In this document: in pieces, positions 8,120 to 17,143 of the stretch
Layout: every line of letters starts with the position of its first letter
Position numbering within the stretch: the first letter of the stretch is position 1
Origin: Oligoflexia bacterium
Lineage (GTDB): Bacteria; Bdellovibrionota; Bacteriovoracia; Bacteriovoracales; Bacteriovoracaceae
Direction of reading: 5' to 3'
Length of the DNA: 46,713 nucleotides
Assembly (NCBI GenBank): GCA_015231955.1
Contig: JADGAN010000039.1
Location: 1 to 46,713 of the forward strand
Translations under genes and position numbers: made by a program
The notes under the pieces: model-generated
Database searches by the model: none
The model's input: the letters and a program-made list of their open reading frames with translations, nothing else
Told to the model about the DNA's origin: nothing

Positions 8120-8554
8120 TTATTCACACTTTTTTGGGTTAATAATCTTAATTGGCCGCTCATAGATATCGCGCTCGCTGGCAAACCCCTCGATAGCGAT
8201 CACTTCAGCGCTTTGAACATTAGCAGCATCACTACTCTTGCTCACAATCTTAAGCTTTAGCTTAACCAACTCCCCCTTATAGAGGAGGATCTCTTGCGCC
8301 GAAAGATTATTTAAGTGGATAAAAAATTCGCGAGTCGTATCGGGAAAGAGGTAAAAGAGATCTTTTTTGGCATTAAAACTTTGAATCCTCCCACTTAAAA
8401 GCGCCGTTCCACAAGGAAGATCCTCTAAAACCCCATACCCAGCAACTTCAGTAGTGGGCCTCATGGCCGCAAAGAGGGGAGATGTAGCGGGAAAGTTAAG
8501 ATGTATAAATAGGAACAAGAAGAGCGATAAAATCGCCCAAAACATTTTTTGCAT
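8120..8554 (-). CDS. small secreted protein paired with caspase-fold protein
   Basis: The 144-residue product has a signal peptide (hydrophobic residues 4-20, cleavage probably near PLFAA). A compact beta-rich domain follows: GTALLSGRIQSF, LFYLFPDTTREFFIHL, ELVKLKLKIVSK, SAEVIAIEGF. It has two cysteines, one near the start of the mature protein and one as the penultimate residue. The alternating strands and an SGRIxxF start could suit an OB-like or small beta-barrel fold, but no family is recognised. A GGGGGT element 10 nt before the ATG may serve as ribosome site. It is the first gene of a two-gene operon with the clan CD protein, so it may be a partner, inhibitor or specificity factor. That last point is inference. 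Confidence 0.65.
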   Translation of the reverse strand: MQKMFWAILSLFLFLFIHLNFPATSPLFAAMRPTTEVAGYGVLEDLPCGTALLSGRIQSFNAKKDLFYLFPDTTREFFIHLNNLSAQEILLYKGELVKLKLKIVSKSSDAANVQSAEVIAIEGFASERDIYERPIKIINPKKCE

Positions 8555-8618
8555 AAGTTAGTTACCCCCATAAATAGCTATCGTGAATGAAAGCATCATT
8601 CTAAAAATAAAACATCGT

Positions 8619-8632
8619 TAAAATCGATTTTA
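8619..8632. promoter_or_regulatory. 14-bp perfect palindrome TAAAATCGATTTTA
   Basis: A perfect palindrome in the divergent region between the small secreted protein gene (minus) and HMG-CoA synthase (plus). It could bind a dimeric regulator. The rest of the region up to 8771 holds only an A/T tract (7 T then 9 A at 8704-8719). Confidence 0.3.
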
Positions 8633-8771
8633 TAGCGCACTATGATCTTTGGCAAAAATTTATATTACGCGGCGCTGGCAAATATCCCGAATATGGTGTT
8701 GCCTTTTTTTAAAAAAAAAGAAATACTGTTGCCCATTGTTTGTTGAAAATTTACTGAGGAGCAATCTAACG

Positions 8772-10259
8772 ATGATGAGCTTAGAGCTAAGCGTTGGCAT
8801 CGATCGAATGGCCGTTTACATTCCGAAACTCTATCTACCACTAACTGAAGAGTGGGCGCAAAAACGTGCCGAAGTCTTTACCAAAGGTGATGTAAAAAAG
8901 TTGATTCAAAAAATCGAGAAAGGGGTGGGAGTCACAAAGATTGCTGTCCCAGACATGCATGAAGATAGTGCCACCATGGCCGCCATGGCGGTAAAAGAGC
9001 TGCTGGATACCCATAAAATTCCACTCTCCGATATTGGATACCTCGCCATCTCCTCCGAGAGCAGTGTCGATCAATCGAAGCCCATATCCGCTTACGTGCT
9101 CGGCATGCTCGAGAGCTACTACCATGAGAAGGCCCCCCATATCGGCTGTACCGAATTTAAGTTCGCTTGCGTGGGTTCCACTTACGCTTTAGAGGCGGCC
9201 ATCAATTTAGTCAAAGGCAACGCCTTTCAGCGCCCCTATGCCTTAGTCGTAGCAACCGACATTGCCCAATACGATTTAAAGAGTGCAGGTGAATACACTC
9301 AAGGCGCTGGCGCAGTGGCCATGCTCATTAGTAAAAATCCACGCTTTCTCGCCCTTGATAACTATCCTATGTCCACCTTTACTTGCAACGAGCGCGACTT
9401 CTTTCGTCCCAATTGGCGTTCAACCCCTGTGGTGGATGGAAAATATTCGGTCAACGTTTATACCCATTGTGTAAGCGAGGCACTTCGTGACTATCTTGAC
9501 CACTTCCGCGCTTCTGAAACTGCGCTGACTGGAAGTGATATTCTAAGCAAAATTGATCACCTCCTCTTTCATTTGCCCTTCCCACGCATGGCCGAGTACG
9601 CAACTTTGCGTGCCGTATGGCCCACCATCTTTCCCGAGCTTCGTGAGTATGCCGCCCTAAGCGAAGAGGAGAGAAGAGCACAAGAGCAACGAATTGTAGA
9701 GTCACCCATCTTTCAAAATTTCTTTAAGGAGAAGGTTCTGCCCTCCCTCTCCCACTCACAACAAATCGGCAACATCTACTCCGGCTCCCTCTTTCTTTCG
9801 CTAGCAGCACTGGCAGAGAAGGCCGTTGCCGAAGAGAAAGAACTCGTAAACCATCAAGTTGTTCTTTGTGCCTACGGCAGCGGCGCCAGCTCTAAAGTGT
9901 TTAGTGGCCATTTTGGGCCAGGATGGCAAGAGTGTGCACGCGCACTGAAGATTGAAGAAAAGATTCTAAATCGCCGAGCACTCTCCATGGAAGAGTACGA
10001 GCGTATCCACAAAAGTCGCGACCAAAACAAGATGCTCATTGATGAAAAGGCCATGCAAAAGTTGCTTCACGGGGAGGAGCTCACGCAAGAGGAGCGTTTG
10101 GCGCTCTATGAGCGTTTTATAAATCCCATTTTAACCGTGCCCACCCTCTCCCCAAGCATCCTCTCTCCGCAAGGAGAATTCACTCTTGATAGCTATGGTC
10201 AAAGCGCCACTAAAGAGATGAACGATGTCGGACTCCGCTACTACTCGTATATCAATTAA
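8772..10259 (+). CDS. hydroxymethylglutaryl-CoA synthase
   Basis: This enzyme condenses acetyl-CoA with acetoacetyl-CoA to give HMG-CoA, the entry step of the mevalonate pathway, in the cytoplasm. The 495-residue product shows the family's catalytic residues: Glu96 in SSESSVDQSKP (general base), Cys133 in FACVGSTYAL (acyl acceptor) and His267 in LLFHLPFPRM. The YGSGASSKVFSGHFGP loop lies near residue 410. Length exceeds typical bacterial MvaS (about 380-420) and is nearer eukaryotic-type enzymes, because of a C-terminal helical extension. The start at 8772 follows a GAGGAG site; the frame is open further upstream but lacks a ribosome site. No other mevalonate or polyketide gene is adjacent, so the pathway use (isoprenoids or beta-branching) cannot be told. 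Confidence 0.88.
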   Translation: MMSLELSVGIDRMAVYIPKLYLPLTEEWAQKRAEVFTKGDVKKLIQKIEKGVGVTKIAVPDMHEDSATMAAMAVKELLDTHKIPLSDIGYLAISSESSVDQSKPISAYVLGMLESYYHEKAPHIGCTEFKFACVGSTYALEAAINLVKGNAFQRPYALVVATDIAQYDLKSAGEYTQGAGAVAMLISKNPRFLALDNYPMSTFTCNERDFFRPNWRSTPVVDGKYSVNVYTHCVSEALRDYLDHFRASETALTGSDILSKIDHLLFHLPFPRMAEYATLRAVWPTIFPELREYAALSEEERRAQEQRIVESPIFQNFFKEKVLPSLSHSQQIGNIYSGSLFLSLAALAEKAVAEEKELVNHQVVLCAYGSGASSKVFSGHFGPGWQECARALKIEEKILNRRALSMEEYERIHKSRDQNKMLIDEKAMQKLLHGEELTQEERLALYERFINPILTVPTLSPSILSPQGEFTLDSYGQSATKEMNDVGLRYYSYIN

Positions 10260-10432
10260 CTCTTAGCGCAAAAATTGCTTCCTGGTGTCTCAAAAAGCTC
10301 CTGGCACAAAGTCACAAGTGCAAGTACCGATTTTAATTTACATGGGAACATATTTGCCTACCTTTTCCTTTTTGTTTCATCATAGCTGCGTAAAGTATCG
10401 CTAAAATAAATCGGTGATTATTAAATCAATTA

Positions 10433-10726
10433 CTACAATGAGTAAATTAAAATAAAAATCAGATATGCCAGAGTTATTGTGGGAGGAATAATTAATAAAT
10501 ACCTAGATACTTTTCTTGAAATTTGTTTGATTTTAAATTGCCTAGGTGTGAAGCTGAATATCAAGCATCCAAAATAAAACATAGAGATGCTCAAAAATAA
10601 AAAGCATGGCTGGAAATGCCTTCCAGCATCACTATATGAGTAGTATAAAAAGAGATAACTCATCCCTAGAGATGATAGGGTTGAAACAATAATAAAAACA
10701 AGAGACAACACAATATCTAAACTCAT
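10433..10726 (-). CDS. small membrane protein, immunity candidate for the RHS protein
   Basis: The 97-residue protein has three to four hydrophobic segments (about residues 5-28, 40-58, 75-96) joined by short basic loops. It starts 15 bp after the stop of the RHS-repeat gene, with a CTGGAG ribosome site in the gap, so it is almost certainly cotranscribed. Known polymorphic RHS toxins are followed by small immunity genes, often for membrane proteins when the toxin acts in or on the envelope. No sequence family is recognised. The immunity role is inferred from position and size alone. About 170 bp downstream (10260-10432) hold no gene. Confidence 0.55.
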   Translation of the reverse strand: MSLDIVLSLVFIIVSTLSSLGMSYLFLYYSYSDAGRHFQPCFLFLSISMFYFGCLIFSFTPRQFKIKQISRKVSRYLLIIPPTITLAYLIFILIYSL

Positions 10727-10741
10727 AAATAACTCCAGCTA

Positions 10742-13700
10742 TTAGAAAAATTTGTTTTTGAGTGACAATTCATAGGTATCAATAAGAATTTTGTTAATTT
10801 CAGCACCTCTTTGTAAACGATCTGTAGCATGTTTGCAATTATTCCAAGGTACCCATGAATGCACTTCTTTTTCTGATCGAGAATCGAATGACTGCTTTAG
10901 CATATGATCATAAGATTCGTCTCCAATTTTATGGGCCCACCCTTTTGCTAATGCTTGAGTGGCTGCTTTAAAATCTTCTGGTTTGTTTTTATTCCATCCT
11001 TCAGGATTATCTTTATTTCCCCAGCTATAAGTATCTGACACATATTCATTTCCTTTCTTATCAATGTCAGTAGAAAAACTAAAGGTATGCGAATATTCAG
11101 TTTTAGATGAAGACCATTCTGTAGCCTCATCACCTCCGATAGTTCTGTTTGCTTGATAAGAATCGGTACCATAAAGGTCGACCAAGTTCACTGGATCACT
11201 GCTTGCATACTCCACTGATTTCCAATTTTGAGGAGAATTAAGTAATTTGCTTGGGTTCCTTTTTATAAGTGGATCGATGCTTAACCATGCTTTAATGTTA
11301 GGAGAGTACACTCTTGATTTAGAGAAATAGTATGTAGGAGTGTTTTCCTTATTGCTGTTAACTTTGTTCACGGATGGAATTTCGATTAATCCTGCGTAAC
11401 TCCATGGAAGAATGCTTTCTAGTGCCATGGCCACATCTTTAAATCTTTCACTATAGAGAACAGATTTCACTCCCCACGCGGAGTAGTCTCTTCGCCAGAG
11501 CAGTTTATCTGTAGCGTTAGGATCTCCATTTAGCATCAGTCTAATGCTGCCTAAGTGGTCGCTTACAACAGGATAACTCTTTTTATTAATATAAACGGCA
11601 ACTGGATACCCTCCTATACTTTTTAGTTTAAGCACCTGTCCTTGGTGCAAAAAGAGATCGTCTCTTATTTTGATGGTGCATTTATTCATTGCCTCGGCCA
11701 GATTAGTGTCATGAGAACATGCCGCCAATAATTCTCCTGCACTTGTATAGTAAAATTGGTGTTTTTTTTCACTTCCAGCGGCCACCAAGGATTTTAAGTT
11801 GTCATTGTTCCATTCGATTGTGTTCTCATCAATTTTAATCACGCGACCGTGCACATCTCTTGAGTGAGTGGCAACATCTTTTTGGATTCGATTCGGTAAA
11901 ATAGTCGAGGAGGAAAATAGTCTAGTGATGTGCTTTTCCTCTGCTAATATCTCGTTTTCAATTTTGTGTGTTTTATTGTCATAGGAAAATGTGTCTTGAC
12001 TGGAATATTCCTTGGCCAGAAATTGAATTTCAGGAGAGGCATTCTCTCTTTTGGTAATTTGGTTATAGTTGTTATAAGAATATTTTTCCACGAATGAAAA
12101 CAGGTAAGGAACAATGTGGGTTTCGTCTTTGGGCCTTGTCACGAGTAGTTGGGTAAGTTTGGTTCCTCCATCTTCGAAAGATCGCAAAACATTGACATCA
12201 TCAGGATATACAACCTTGGTTAAGTTTCCATATTGATTGTAGCTTGCGGAGATGACCAGAGGCGAGAGTGCGACGAGAAGATCTCCTTCGTACTGAAAGT
12301 TTTCTGAGATAACCTGGTTATTGTTTTGAAGTAGTTTATATGCCTGGAGTTTTCCGTAGGGGGAGTAGGTATATTGCTCCTCAATGTTGTTGAATTTTTC
12401 TGAAGTGATTTTCCCCTCTTTGTCATAAGAAAATTCCTTCGTAAAGATGATCTGTCCATCGCTATCAGTATAGATGATTTTTGCGAGGAGCATACCTTTA
12501 TACTCATAGTATTCTGTTAGATCGGTTGAATCTTGATCACCTACTTTAGCGACATGAATAGGTCTTCCAAGAGTGTCACTGCTTACTTGTAGTTTTGTGC
12601 TATTGTTGATGTAGTGGCCATTAACGAGATCATAGGAATAAGAAACATTATTCCAAGACGGAGATAAAAGAGTATCTTTTGTGCCTTCAGCGTTACTTAG
12701 ACGCCCATAAATATCGTAATTCCATCTTAGTCCAAGCTCGGGTAGCGATAGTAATTCCCCAAGAGGATCTATCTCATAGGTAAATTCCTCTCCTTGTTGA
12801 TAAGCGAGAATAGGATTTCCAAAATCATCAAAGCAGATGCTTGAATCTTTTTTCCAATCGTTTATAGAGATGGTTTTACAGTTTCTCTTGTCTTTATAGT
12901 TTTTAGAGTATTCATAGACAAGATCAGGATTTGCGTTTGCATAGATCTCTTTTGTGACTTCACCAAAGGCATTGGAATATTTTTCATAGTCTACGGATCT
13001 TCTCGACGGAGCACTTCCTCTAAAAATTCGACCAAGCCTGTAATAGGCATCAGAGTTTTCGTTATGAATATGTCGATTAAATTTATAAGGCCCATCTTTA
13101 GACCATACATCGTAACCATCACCAAAACGTAGTAGACCTGAAAAATAAGATGTCTTTCCTTGGAGGACAGCACTGTTTTCTACTCGTCCAAATCCATCTA
13201 AATACCAAGTGTGTTCTTGTCCCCATGCCTTGAAAGTTAAAGTGTGCTCAAGATACCGATTGCGGTAATCAGGAGAATAGTCTGGAAGCTTTAAGTCGTA
13301 AAGTAGAAGATCCCCTTGCTTTAGTTGTTCTAAAATTCCTTCTGGTGAGTAGAAATAGTTGTAGGTCATACCTAGAGAATTGGTTAATGACACTATCTCT
13401 TTTGAAATTTCATTGTAGATTGCAGTTGATGTTCCTTTGGCATCGGTAACACTTTTGACTAGAGGAGATTTGTTGTGATAGCTGAGTGCCTGAATGTATC
13501 CATTTTGCTCTTTGATGGATGTTACTCGACCATAGTTATCGTAATTGAAATGCTTGCTAATATCTCCCACTCTGTATGATAAAATTTTACCTGGTGCGAT
13601 TAGGGGATCAACTTTAATGAAAACCTCATTTCGTGCGAGTGCCCCATTCGCAAAGACACTTTCACGAGTGGGATAGCGTAGGTAGTGTTGCTCGTCAAAA

Positions 13701-16700
13701 TGATAGAGCACATTGCTTACAATCTTATTCGATTTCTCTCTTTGCTCTTGAAGAGGTAAAAATCGATAACTCCAGTTATCTTTAACCGTTTTGACATAGG
13801 TTGAAGACACTAGGCGCTCATTGTCATAATCATTGGAAGTGGTTTGCCTTAGTTCAGGGATCATGATTTTGCTATCGTAGATCTGTCTCATATCCCAATG
13901 ATAGAGACTCTCTTTGACTGCAGAGGAGGATCCTTTTATACGATTAGCAGAGGGTTTGCCGTGGAGGATACCTCTACTGAGGTATCTCGTGTTAAGAAGA
14001 TTACTTATTCCGTTATTGAATTCATGTTGAGTAATTTTCTTATCGTAAAATTTATTTGTATAGTAATCGCGAAAATCTTTTTCTACTTGAGAGGATTGAA
14101 ACCCAATAAATTGTTTTGTCAAAGGATCTATTAGCTTTTGAGTAAAAGTGAATTTTTCTTCCACAATTGATTGAGAGTAATAAAGAGGTGTATCGTATGA
14201 AGATTTAAATGCGACAGGTTCATCTTGTTTTTCTTCAAAATTATATGCTCCATAGGCAATATTTCTATCACGAAGTTCTTCTAAAATAGTTCCTCGTAAA
14301 ATATCCTCATCAATCATAGGCCGTAATGAGATTGGTGCCCGCAAAGGAATTTCTTCTCTAAAAATGTCATCAAAGATAGAATCGATACTTCCTTCAAAAT
14401 CTGCTAGTCTTGATGATCTTGGATCTGGGAGTAATGGAATTCCAGGAGTTCTCCCACCACCTAAATCTATTCCAGTAGTTTGCGGTGAAAAAGAGAATGA
14501 TAAATCGCTGCTTATATAGTAATCGTCTATAATATCATCATGACGCGTATTATAGTAAGCTGCATTTGGATCTTTGATCATCGATGAAACAGTTGTGATC
14601 CCCTCTGTGTTCGTGTAACTAATTTTGATTTTCCCACCAAAAGGGGAGACCAGTTCATTTAAAACTTTGTATTGAGCTAGAGCATGCTCTATTTTTGTAA
14701 CTCCATTCCTTATAATATACTTATTGCCATCAATAGGATTGTATTCAATGCCTTTACCATTAAAGATAGTTAAGCGACCATCATGGGTTAAATCTCCTAT
14801 TGTTAAGTCATCAAGTGAGTCTGCTTGGATGTCAAATAAAGACGTCAATTCTCCATCATCAAGAGAAAGAGTTCGCACACTTCCTTTTCCTCGCAGGTAA
14901 AGGGTATGCCCTGTCAAGACATCGACGATCCCATCTTGATTGAAATCATGAAAGGTAGAGTAAGGAGTACATTTAAAATCGTTGCCAAAAACAAGCTGAC
15001 CTTGTTCTGAAAAGCTCTTGGGAGAAATAGCAATAGCATCTTCAACTGTAGGAGTGGTCTTTTGATAGGCCACTAAAGGGTATGAACCATCATTATCGTA
15101 AAGCGGCCTAGGGATCTCTTGTTGCTTGTGATTTTTAGGCCACGGTTTCAACTTGCTTGCAAGGCCACTTTCTCCTTTCAATTGGATGATATCTTCAATA
15201 AGAAGAGATGGCCTTTTGTCGTTATCTTTATTCTCATAGGCATAACGAGGATCTCCCTGGCAGTAAACAAAATCTTTTAGACTGTCCCCGTTAAGATCAA
15301 TGAAATGAAGTGCATGATGGTACGATTCTAAAAAAGGTACTTGGATAAAAACAGGACCATAAACGTTCTCATCTCTATGCCGAACAATGAATGTATTCGG
15401 TTCGTAATTCCAAGATTCAATGTTATAAAAACGATCATACCTATTGAAGGTGACTGTCTGGCCATCAGCATTTAACACACCTTTGTAAAAGCTGATCTCT
15501 GTCGGTGTTTCATTCATTCCTCTTTCTATCCCTGGATAGATGACCGCTAGCTCTTCAACATTGAGGCTTCGAGGATAAATAACAGTGTCTCCACTTGGGA
15601 AATGTATTAAATTTTTAAAATCCCCATAGAGATTTTGAGGGGCAAACTTATTACGGATATAGGCATTTTTTTTACTTGGATCAAAAACAATCTTATCCAC
15701 AACCAAGTCGTTATCAACGTCAATGTAGATCTCCTTTACCTCACTTTTGGGATCATCGACAAAAGTGAGCATTTGGTTTCTATAGGTAAGAACAGGACGT
15801 TTATTATCATTAGTAGTGTACTCATTAGGAATAGATTGATTTTGGTTTTCTAGTGTTTGATAATTTCCTTCAAAGAATGGGAATTTTGCACCTTCATAGG
15901 CCACTTTCGTTAGATAGAGATTCATATCGTATTGGAAGTTGATCTTTTTTACAGTGAGGGTAGGATTTTTGTGAGAGATGATCACATTTGTCAACTTGTA
16001 AGCAAAGTCAGTAAAAGTACCTTGGTAAAACACGGGAAAATCGCTCTCACTTTGACCCAATTTTTCATAGGTAAGTTGAGCACTCCAAAGATCATCTTGT
16101 ATGCCAATTAACCGACCATCACCTGTCCAGTTTAAGGAAATACCATTTCCAATGACATCACTGGCATAGATAGGATAACCATCACTATTGAAAATATATT
16201 GTTCTCCACTAAAAGTGCTGACAACAAAGGCGTAGGTTTTGCCTGCATTGTTAGACACAACTACATAGGAATTGCCAGTTTCATCTATAAAGGCCCGGTA
16301 TGGTGTTAACTGTTCACAAGGCAATTGCACCTTTTTTAAAAGTTTCTCTAATAATGGGCGCCTAGACTCGACAACTCCTTGTTCCTCTGGAACTGCCACA
16401 AGCTCACCACTACCAAGTCCTGAAACAATGAAGGGTGCGTACTCCTTTCCTCGCACACTTGTTTCAATCATAGGTAAAGCAATCGATATACCAACACCAA
16501 AGTGGCCATCACGATCGTGTTGCGAATCATAACTAAATGTTAGCGAGGATATTGGCGAGAAATTTGCCGGTAATGGAATGGAAAAGGATGTTTTGAAGCT
16601 GCCTCGATTAGGAGCTACTTCAAGATAGGGAGCAAACTGAATTTTTTTCTTTAGCTTTTCTGTGATTGACTCAAATGATGGTGCCTCAAAGTGAGGAACG

Positions 16701-16903
16701 CTTGGTTTTGTGGCCTCTAAAACAGAAGAAATTTTTGTGTTAACAAAGTTGATATCGATTTGGGGTGTCCTTCCACCTCCACTCCCACCACCTTCTCCTG
16801 GGCCAGGCCTTGGGCCATGCTCTTCACCAAGATGGAGAGGAGAAGCATACAGCTGCGATACTGCCAATGATACAATGGCCATGAGTAATATTGTTTTGAA
16901 CAT
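10742..16903 (-). CDS. secreted SpvB/FG-GAP/RHS-repeat polymorphic toxin-like protein
   Basis: The 2053-residue protein has a signal peptide (residues 1-20, ending YAS) and a Gly/Pro-rich stretch. An SpvB/TcdB-like N-terminal beta domain follows (residues about 75-330; SFSIPLPANFSPISSLTFSY, GHFGVGISIALP). FG-GAP/VCBS-type motifs come next (FIDLNGDSLKDFVY near 535; FHDFNQDGIVDVL near 655; GDLTHDGRLTIF near 705). YD/RHS repeats run from about 1080 to 1750. The RHS core (SDHLGSIRLMLNG near 1781; FSKSRVYSPNIKAWLSIDP) ends at NLVDLYGTD about residue 1912. The last 141 residues are the variable effector position. Such proteins form a hollow cocoon that holds a C-terminal toxin. The tail has His1939 (YSHTFSF) and Cys2023 (WNNCKHATDRL), suggestive of a permuted papain/LRAT-like fold. 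By eye, the gene is more AT-rich than its neighbours. Confidence 0.85.
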   Translation of the reverse strand: MFKTILLMAIVSLAVSQLYASPLHLGEEHGPRPGPGEGGGSGGGRTPQIDINFVNTKISSVLEATKPSVPHFEAPSFESITEKLKKKIQFAPYLEVAPNRGSFKTSFSIPLPANFSPISSLTFSYDSQHDRDGHFGVGISIALPMIETSVRGKEYAPFIVSGLGSGELVAVPEEQGVVESRRPLLEKLLKKVQLPCEQLTPYRAFIDETGNSYVVVSNNAGKTYAFVVSTFSGEQYIFNSDGYPIYASDVIGNGISLNWTGDGRLIGIQDDLWSAQLTYEKLGQSESDFPVFYQGTFTDFAYKLTNVIISHKNPTLTVKKINFQYDMNLYLTKVAYEGAKFPFFEGNYQTLENQNQSIPNEYTTNDNKRPVLTYRNQMLTFVDDPKSEVKEIYIDVDNDLVVDKIVFDPSKKNAYIRNKFAPQNLYGDFKNLIHFPSGDTVIYPRSLNVEELAVIYPGIERGMNETPTEISFYKGVLNADGQTVTFNRYDRFYNIESWNYEPNTFIVRHRDENVYGPVFIQVPFLESYHHALHFIDLNGDSLKDFVYCQGDPRYAYENKDNDKRPSLLIEDIIQLKGESGLASKLKPWPKNHKQQEIPRPLYDNDGSYPLVAYQKTTPTVEDAIAISPKSFSEQGQLVFGNDFKCTPYSTFHDFNQDGIVDVLTGHTLYLRGKGSVRTLSLDDGELTSLFDIQADSLDDLTIGDLTHDGRLTIFNGKGIEYNPIDGNKYIIRNGVTKIEHALAQYKVLNELVSPFGGKIKISYTNTEGITTVSSMIKDPNAAYYNTRHDDIIDDYYISSDLSFSFSPQTTGIDLGGGRTPGIPLLPDPRSSRLADFEGSIDSIFDDIFREEIPLRAPISLRPMIDEDILRGTILEELRDRNIAYGAYNFEEKQDEPVAFKSSYDTPLYYSQSIVEEKFTFTQKLIDPLTKQFIGFQSSQVEKDFRDYYTNKFYDKKITQHEFNNGISNLLNTRYLSRGILHGKPSANRIKGSSSAVKESLYHWDMRQIYDSKIMIPELRQTTSNDYDNERLVSSTYVKTVKDNWSYRFLPLQEQREKSNKIVSNVLYHFDEQHYLRYPTRESVFANGALARNEVFIKVDPLIAPGKILSYRVGDISKHFNYDNYGRVTSIKEQNGYIQALSYHNKSPLVKSVTDAKGTSTAIYNEISKEIVSLTNSLGMTYNYFYSPEGILEQLKQGDLLLYDLKLPDYSPDYRNRYLEHTLTFKAWGQEHTWYLDGFGRVENSAVLQGKTSYFSGLLRFGDGYDVWSKDGPYKFNRHIHNENSDAYYRLGRIFRGSAPSRRSVDYEKYSNAFGEVTKEIYANANPDLVYEYSKNYKDKRNCKTISINDWKKDSSICFDDFGNPILAYQQGEEFTYEIDPLGELLSLPELGLRWNYDIYGRLSNAEGTKDTLLSPSWNNVSYSYDLVNGHYINNSTKLQVSSDTLGRPIHVAKVGDQDSTDLTEYYEYKGMLLAKIIYTDSDGQIIFTKEFSYDKEGKITSEKFNNIEEQYTYSPYGKLQAYKLLQNNNQVISENFQYEGDLLVALSPLVISASYNQYGNLTKVVYPDDVNVLRSFEDGGTKLTQLLVTRPKDETHIVPYLFSFVEKYSYNNYNQITKRENASPEIQFLAKEYSSQDTFSYDNKTHKIENEILAEEKHITRLFSSSTILPNRIQKDVATHSRDVHGRVIKIDENTIEWNNDNLKSLVAAGSEKKHQFYYTSAGELLAACSHDTNLAEAMNKCTIKIRDDLFLHQGQVLKLKSIGGYPVAVYINKKSYPVVSDHLGSIRLMLNGDPNATDKLLWRRDYSAWGVKSVLYSERFKDVAMALESILPWSYAGLIEIPSVNKVNSNKENTPTYYFSKSRVYSPNIKAWLSIDPLIKRNPSKLLNSPQNWKSVEYASSDPVNLVDLYGTDSYQANRTIGGDEATEWSSSKTEYSHTFSFSTDIDKKGNEYVSDTYSWGNKDNPEGWNKNKPEDFKAATQALAKGWAHKIGDESYDHMLKQSFDSRSEKEVHSWVPWNNCKHATDRLQRGAEINKILIDTYELSLKNKFF

Positions 16904-17143
16904 ATAGGTCTATCCCCTAAAAGTAATTCCCGACTACAACGGCATACTATAGCACAGGCACCTCCCTCGTCCATAGATCAGTCAATAAATTCCTTGATTT
17001 CCAACATGTAAAAGTTCAGATGTCACCCCTTCCTGCCTCAAAAAAATGGCACCCCCTCTCTTGATCCTAAAGTAACTCTTTGTTTTTTTATTCTTCTAAA
17101 AATTTTTCCTCTGCTCTTTTTAAATTCAATCTACAATGCAAGG

